Shown piece by piece: positions 5,186 to 7,015 of a stretch of DNA of 7,015 bases. This stretch comes from Chloroflexia bacterium (lineage in GTDB: Bacteria > Chloroflexota > Chloroflexia > Thermomicrobiales > JALYUS01): positions 1 to 7,015 of the forward strand of contig JAICIL010000238.1 in NCBI GenBank assembly GCA_025924435.1, written 5' to 3'. The translations under genes were made by a program, and so were the position numbers. The notes under the pieces were generated by a model that searched no databases, was not told where the DNA came from, and saw nothing but the letters and a program-made list of their open reading frames with translations. Position 1 is the first letter of the stretch. Each line of letters opens with the position of its first letter.

Positions 5186-5352
5186 GGTGAGGGAACCTCA
5201 CCCCCCGGCCCCCTCTCCTTTGCCGCCGGGCAAAGGAGAGGGGGCGCAAACCTCCGGTAGACTGAGATGGTCGGGAAACGCTGCGGCACTTCGGGCGAGT
5301 CACCCCTCTCCTTTGCTCTGGCAAAGGAGAGGAGCCGGGGGTGAGGTTCCCC
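5186..5352. repeat. Compound inverted repeat: two head-to-head palindromic units (REP/BIME-like)
   Basis: Outer arms GGGAACCTCACCCCC (5191-5205) and GGGGGTGAGGTTCCC (5337-5351) are perfect 15-bp inverted repeats. Just inside each arm is a hairpin built on CCTCTCCTTTGC/GCAAAGGAGAGG. The left one has a 17-bp perfect stem (5208-5224 with 5229-5245, loop GCCG); the right one has a 12-bp stem (5305-5316 with 5321-5332, loop TCTG). The left unit also has a small GGTGAGG/CCTCACC hairpin (5186-5202). So there are two copies of one palindromic unit in opposite orientation with about 60 bases between them, the layout of a bacterial interspersed mosaic element. The right arm stops four bases before the methylase ATG and supplies its only plausible ribosome-binding site. 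There is no transposase, so if mobile it would depend on one elsewhere. Confidence 0.85.
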
Positions 5353-5355
5353 GCC

Positions 5356-6441
5356 ATGATTAAGTACATCGGCTCGAAACGGACGCTCGTGCCGCACATC
5401 AGCGGCATCGTCCAAAGCCTGCCGGACGTGCGGCGGGTTTGCGATCTCTTCGCGGGCACGACGCGGATTGGGCAGGCGTTGAAACGATGCGACCGCTGGG
5501 TCCACAGTAATGACCTCGCGACGTATAGCGCGGTCTTCGGCACGGCCTACATCGCCACGGACGCGGGTACCGTGGACGCGGGTCGCCTGCGACGGCTGCT
5601 CGCGCAGCTGATGGCGCTACCGCCGGTGCATGGTTATATCACCGAGACGTTCTGCGTGCAGTCGCGCTATTTCCAGCCCTTCAACGGCATGAAGATGGAC
5701 GCCATCCGCGCCGGTATTGACGCGCTGGCGGCGGACGAGACCGGGCGGGCGATCCTGCTCACGTCGCTGATCGAGGCCGCCGACCGCGTAGACTCGACGA
5801 CCGGGCTGCAAATGGCCTATCTGAAAGGATGGTCGGCGCGTTCATTTAATCCGCTCGAACTGCGCTTGCCCGACCTCCTGCCCGGCGGCGGCGCAGTGAC
5901 GCGTGTGGACGCGAACGACCTTGTGCGGCAACTGGACGCGGAGGTTGACCTCGTCTACATTGACCCGCCCTACAACCAGCATTCCTACTTCAGCAACTAC
6001 CACATTTGGGAGACCTTCGTCCGCAACGACGCACCGCCGACCTACGGCATCGCCAGGAAGCGGGAGGATTGCCGCACGGAGAAGAGTGCATACAACTCGA
6101 AGAAGCGGGCGGGCGCGGCCTTCGCGGACCTGTTGCATGCGATTCGCGCGCCGTACCTGCTCGTCTCATTCAACTCCGAAGGGTACTTCACGCGCGACGA
6201 GATCACCGCGATGCTCGACGGCAAGGGATACGTCGCCTCCGTCGCGCTCGACTTCAAACGGTACGTCGGCGCGCAGATCGGCATCTTCAACCCGAGCGGC
6301 GAGAAGGTCGGCAAAATCTCCCACTTGCGCAATCACGAACACCTCTTCCTCGTCGGCCAGAATCGCGCTCATGTCGAAGCCGCAATTGGCGTTACCCAGG
6401 AACAGGCCCAGACGAAGCAGATCACCCTGTTCGGCGATTAA
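5356..6441 (+). CDS. D12-class N6-adenine DNA methyltransferase
   Basis: A 361-residue enzyme expected to transfer a methyl group from S-adenosylmethionine to N6 of adenine in a specific DNA site. The N-terminal Y-I-G-S-K-R (residues 4-9) is the usual opening of D12 (Dam/DpnM-like) methylases. The AdoMet-binding motif I is D-L-F-A-G-T-T-R-I-G at 30-39, with S-N-D-L following. The catalytic DPPY is at 203-206 in V-Y-I-D-P-P-Y-N-Q-H-S-Y-F-S-N-Y-H, a form close to the DPPYNxRQYxxNYH seen in FokI-type methylases. S-F-N-S-E at 271-275 and the C-terminal N-P-S-G-E-K-V-G-K-I-S-H-L-R-N block also look family-typical. I chose the ATG at 5356 because M-I-K-Y-I-G-S-K is the natural start; a GTG at 5341 is in frame but lies in the repeat arm. 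GAGG (5343-5346) gives a 9-base spacing. The target sequence cannot be read from the protein. No endonuclease gene is adjacent, so it may be solitary. Confidence 0.9.
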   Translation: MIKYIGSKRTLVPHISGIVQSLPDVRRVCDLFAGTTRIGQALKRCDRWVHSNDLATYSAVFGTAYIATDAGTVDAGRLRRLLAQLMALPPVHGYITETFCVQSRYFQPFNGMKMDAIRAGIDALAADETGRAILLTSLIEAADRVDSTTGLQMAYLKGWSARSFNPLELRLPDLLPGGGAVTRVDANDLVRQLDAEVDLVYIDPPYNQHSYFSNYHIWETFVRNDAPPTYGIARKREDCRTEKSAYNSKKRAGAAFADLLHAIRAPYLLVSFNSEGYFTRDEITAMLDGKGYVASVALDFKRYVGAQIGIFNPSGEKVGKISHLRNHEHLFLVGQNRAHVEAAIGVTQEQAQTKQITLFGD

Positions 6442-6727
6442 GGGGCCGCATAAACGCGAAGGATGCCGCCTCCGTTCCGTGGCGACCGGAGCCGGAATCG
6501 GCGCGATTGCAAGGCCGCAAGGCGTCGCAACGCTCGTCTTCCGACGTTATTCTTGATGCAATACGAGAGACACGCAATCTCGTACGAAGGCGATGCGACC
6601 GTGGCGACCGAGACGGCGGGAGGCCGACCGCTCACTATTGCCGCTCGGCGGTAGCATTGCCCCGGCAGGCCGCGCAATGGATGGGCGAAACGAGGATGGG
6701 GAGCGGGAGTGGAGGTTTCCGGGAGAC
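6442..6727. other. Gap without a confident gene; contains a dyad and a 12-bp direct repeat
   Basis: No frame here has both a ribosome-binding site and a protein-like sequence with a start codon. Two structures stand out. TACGAGA (6562-6568) and TCTCGTA (6578-6584) form a 7-bp dyad around nine bases, just downstream of a loose -10-like TATTCT (6548-6553). CCGTGGCGACCG occurs twice (6477-6488 and 6599-6610). No clear terminator follows the methylase. A minus-strand frame with coding-like composition enters this gap from the right and ends at 6635. Confidence 0.5.
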
Positions 6728-7015
6728 ATGCGAGGAGAGCATGAGCGCATTCATCCGCACGGGCGCATATCCATGGCCGCGCTCGGCGGCGTACTCTTCC
6801 CGTTTCCGCAAGTAGCACGGCCCGCGCGGGGCGACGGCGATCCATCGCTGGTACAGGTCCGGCCAGCGCGTCGGTTTGCGGCGGGGCGCTGGTCGGAGGC
6901 GCTCGTCGTCGCCCTCCTCGCCCTCGCCCTCGCCCTACTGGTCGGCAAAGCGGCCGGGGTCGCGCGGTACGAAGCGGCCATCCTGCGCTACCCCTTCCAG
7001 GTGGACGACGCGGAG
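6728..7015 (+). CDS. Membrane protein, N-terminal part only (possibly glycosyltransferase-39-like)
   Basis: This frame is open from 6557 to the window end and continues beyond it. Near the edge it encodes a clear transmembrane segment (A-L-V-V-A-L-L-A-L-A-L-A-L-L-V-G, about residues 58-73 from the ATG at 6728). It is followed by an amphipathic stretch and R-Y-P-F-Q-V-D-D-A-E (residues 87-96). A first membrane helix followed by an acidic P-F-x-x-D-x-x-E loop recalls lipid-linked sugar glycosyltransferases of the GT39/mannosyltransferase type, where such acidic residues matter for catalysis; this is suggestive only. The start is uncertain. The ATG at 6728 has GGAGGT (6711-6716) 11 bases upstream; ATGs at 6677 and 6773 are in frame with weaker sites, and there is no ATG, GTG or TTG after 6773. 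Codon composition upstream of about 6870 is less typical than in the other genes. Confidence 0.5.
   Translation, partial: MRGEHERIHPHGRISMAALGGVLFPFPQVARPARGDGDPSLVQVRPARRFAAGRWSEALVVALLALALALLVGKAAGVARYEAAILRYPFQVDDAE

Noticed and set aside
6556..6654. A 32-codon plus-strand frame starting at the ATG in TTGATGCAA
   Set aside because: No ribosome-binding site precedes it, and it covers a dyad that is better read as a regulatory or structural element.
6438..6845. A 135-codon minus-strand frame across the gap after the methylase
   Set aside because: Arg/Ala/Pro-rich with no motif and no ribosome-binding site; another minus frame in the same region looks more coding-like.

Overview
This is a GC-rich (clearly above 60% by eye) bacterial chromosome segment with ordinary bacterial gene structure: Shine-Dalgarno starts, GTG starts, abutting or ATGA-overlapping gene pairs, and intergenic GC-rich palindromes. 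The mix of genes and the CCCTCTCC/CCTCACCCCC type of interspersed repeat would fit a high-GC Chloroflexota (Thermomicrobia-like) genome, but that assignment is an inference from style and there is no rRNA or other marker here to confirm it.

Layout. (1) 2-706, plus: the 3' part of a tandem-domain rhodanese-like protein whose two active-site loops both lack the catalytic cysteine. (2) 707-804: a spacer dominated by 7-bp tandem repeats that fold into a long hairpin. (3) 805-4185, plus: a probable operon of an M24 (Xaa-Pro type) metallopeptidase, a DUF503/YlxP-like small protein starting on the base after the peptidase stop codon, and the alpha and beta chains of a thiamine-diphosphate 2-oxo acid dehydrogenase E1, which overlap by ATGA. 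No E2 or E3 gene follows, so the E1 heterotetramer must use acyltransferase and lipoamide dehydrogenase subunits made elsewhere. (4) 4186-4519: a non-coding stretch holding an AT-rich dyad over the E1-beta stop codon, several hairpins ending in a strong terminator (a possible small RNA), then a good sigma70-type promoter with a TGTAC-type palindrome at its expected start site. (5) 4520-4786, plus: a Phd/YefM-family antitoxin with no toxin gene beside it. (6) 4871-5110, minus: a small, very acidic protein that I do not recognise, convergent with the antitoxin and separated from it by a shared hairpin. (7) 5186-5352: a compound inverted repeat of two head-to-head palindromic units, ending four bases before the next start codon. 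(8) 5356-6441, plus: a D12-class N6-adenine DNA methyltransferase with no restriction enzyme in view. (9) 6442-about 6727: no confident gene. (10) about 6728-7015, plus: the N-terminus of a membrane protein cut by the window edge, possibly a glycosyltransferase-39-like enzyme.

The left half is metabolic (sulfurtransferase-like protein, peptidase, oxo-acid dehydrogenase). The right half (orphan antitoxin, unknown acidic protein, repeat element, solitary methyltransferase) looks like a small accessory patch. I see no CRISPR array, tRNA, rRNA, transposase or complete defence system. The points most worth a second look are the cysteine-less rhodanese, the antitoxin operator without a toxin, the repeat element that supplies and could mask the methylase ribosome-binding site, and the possible small RNA after the E1 operon.
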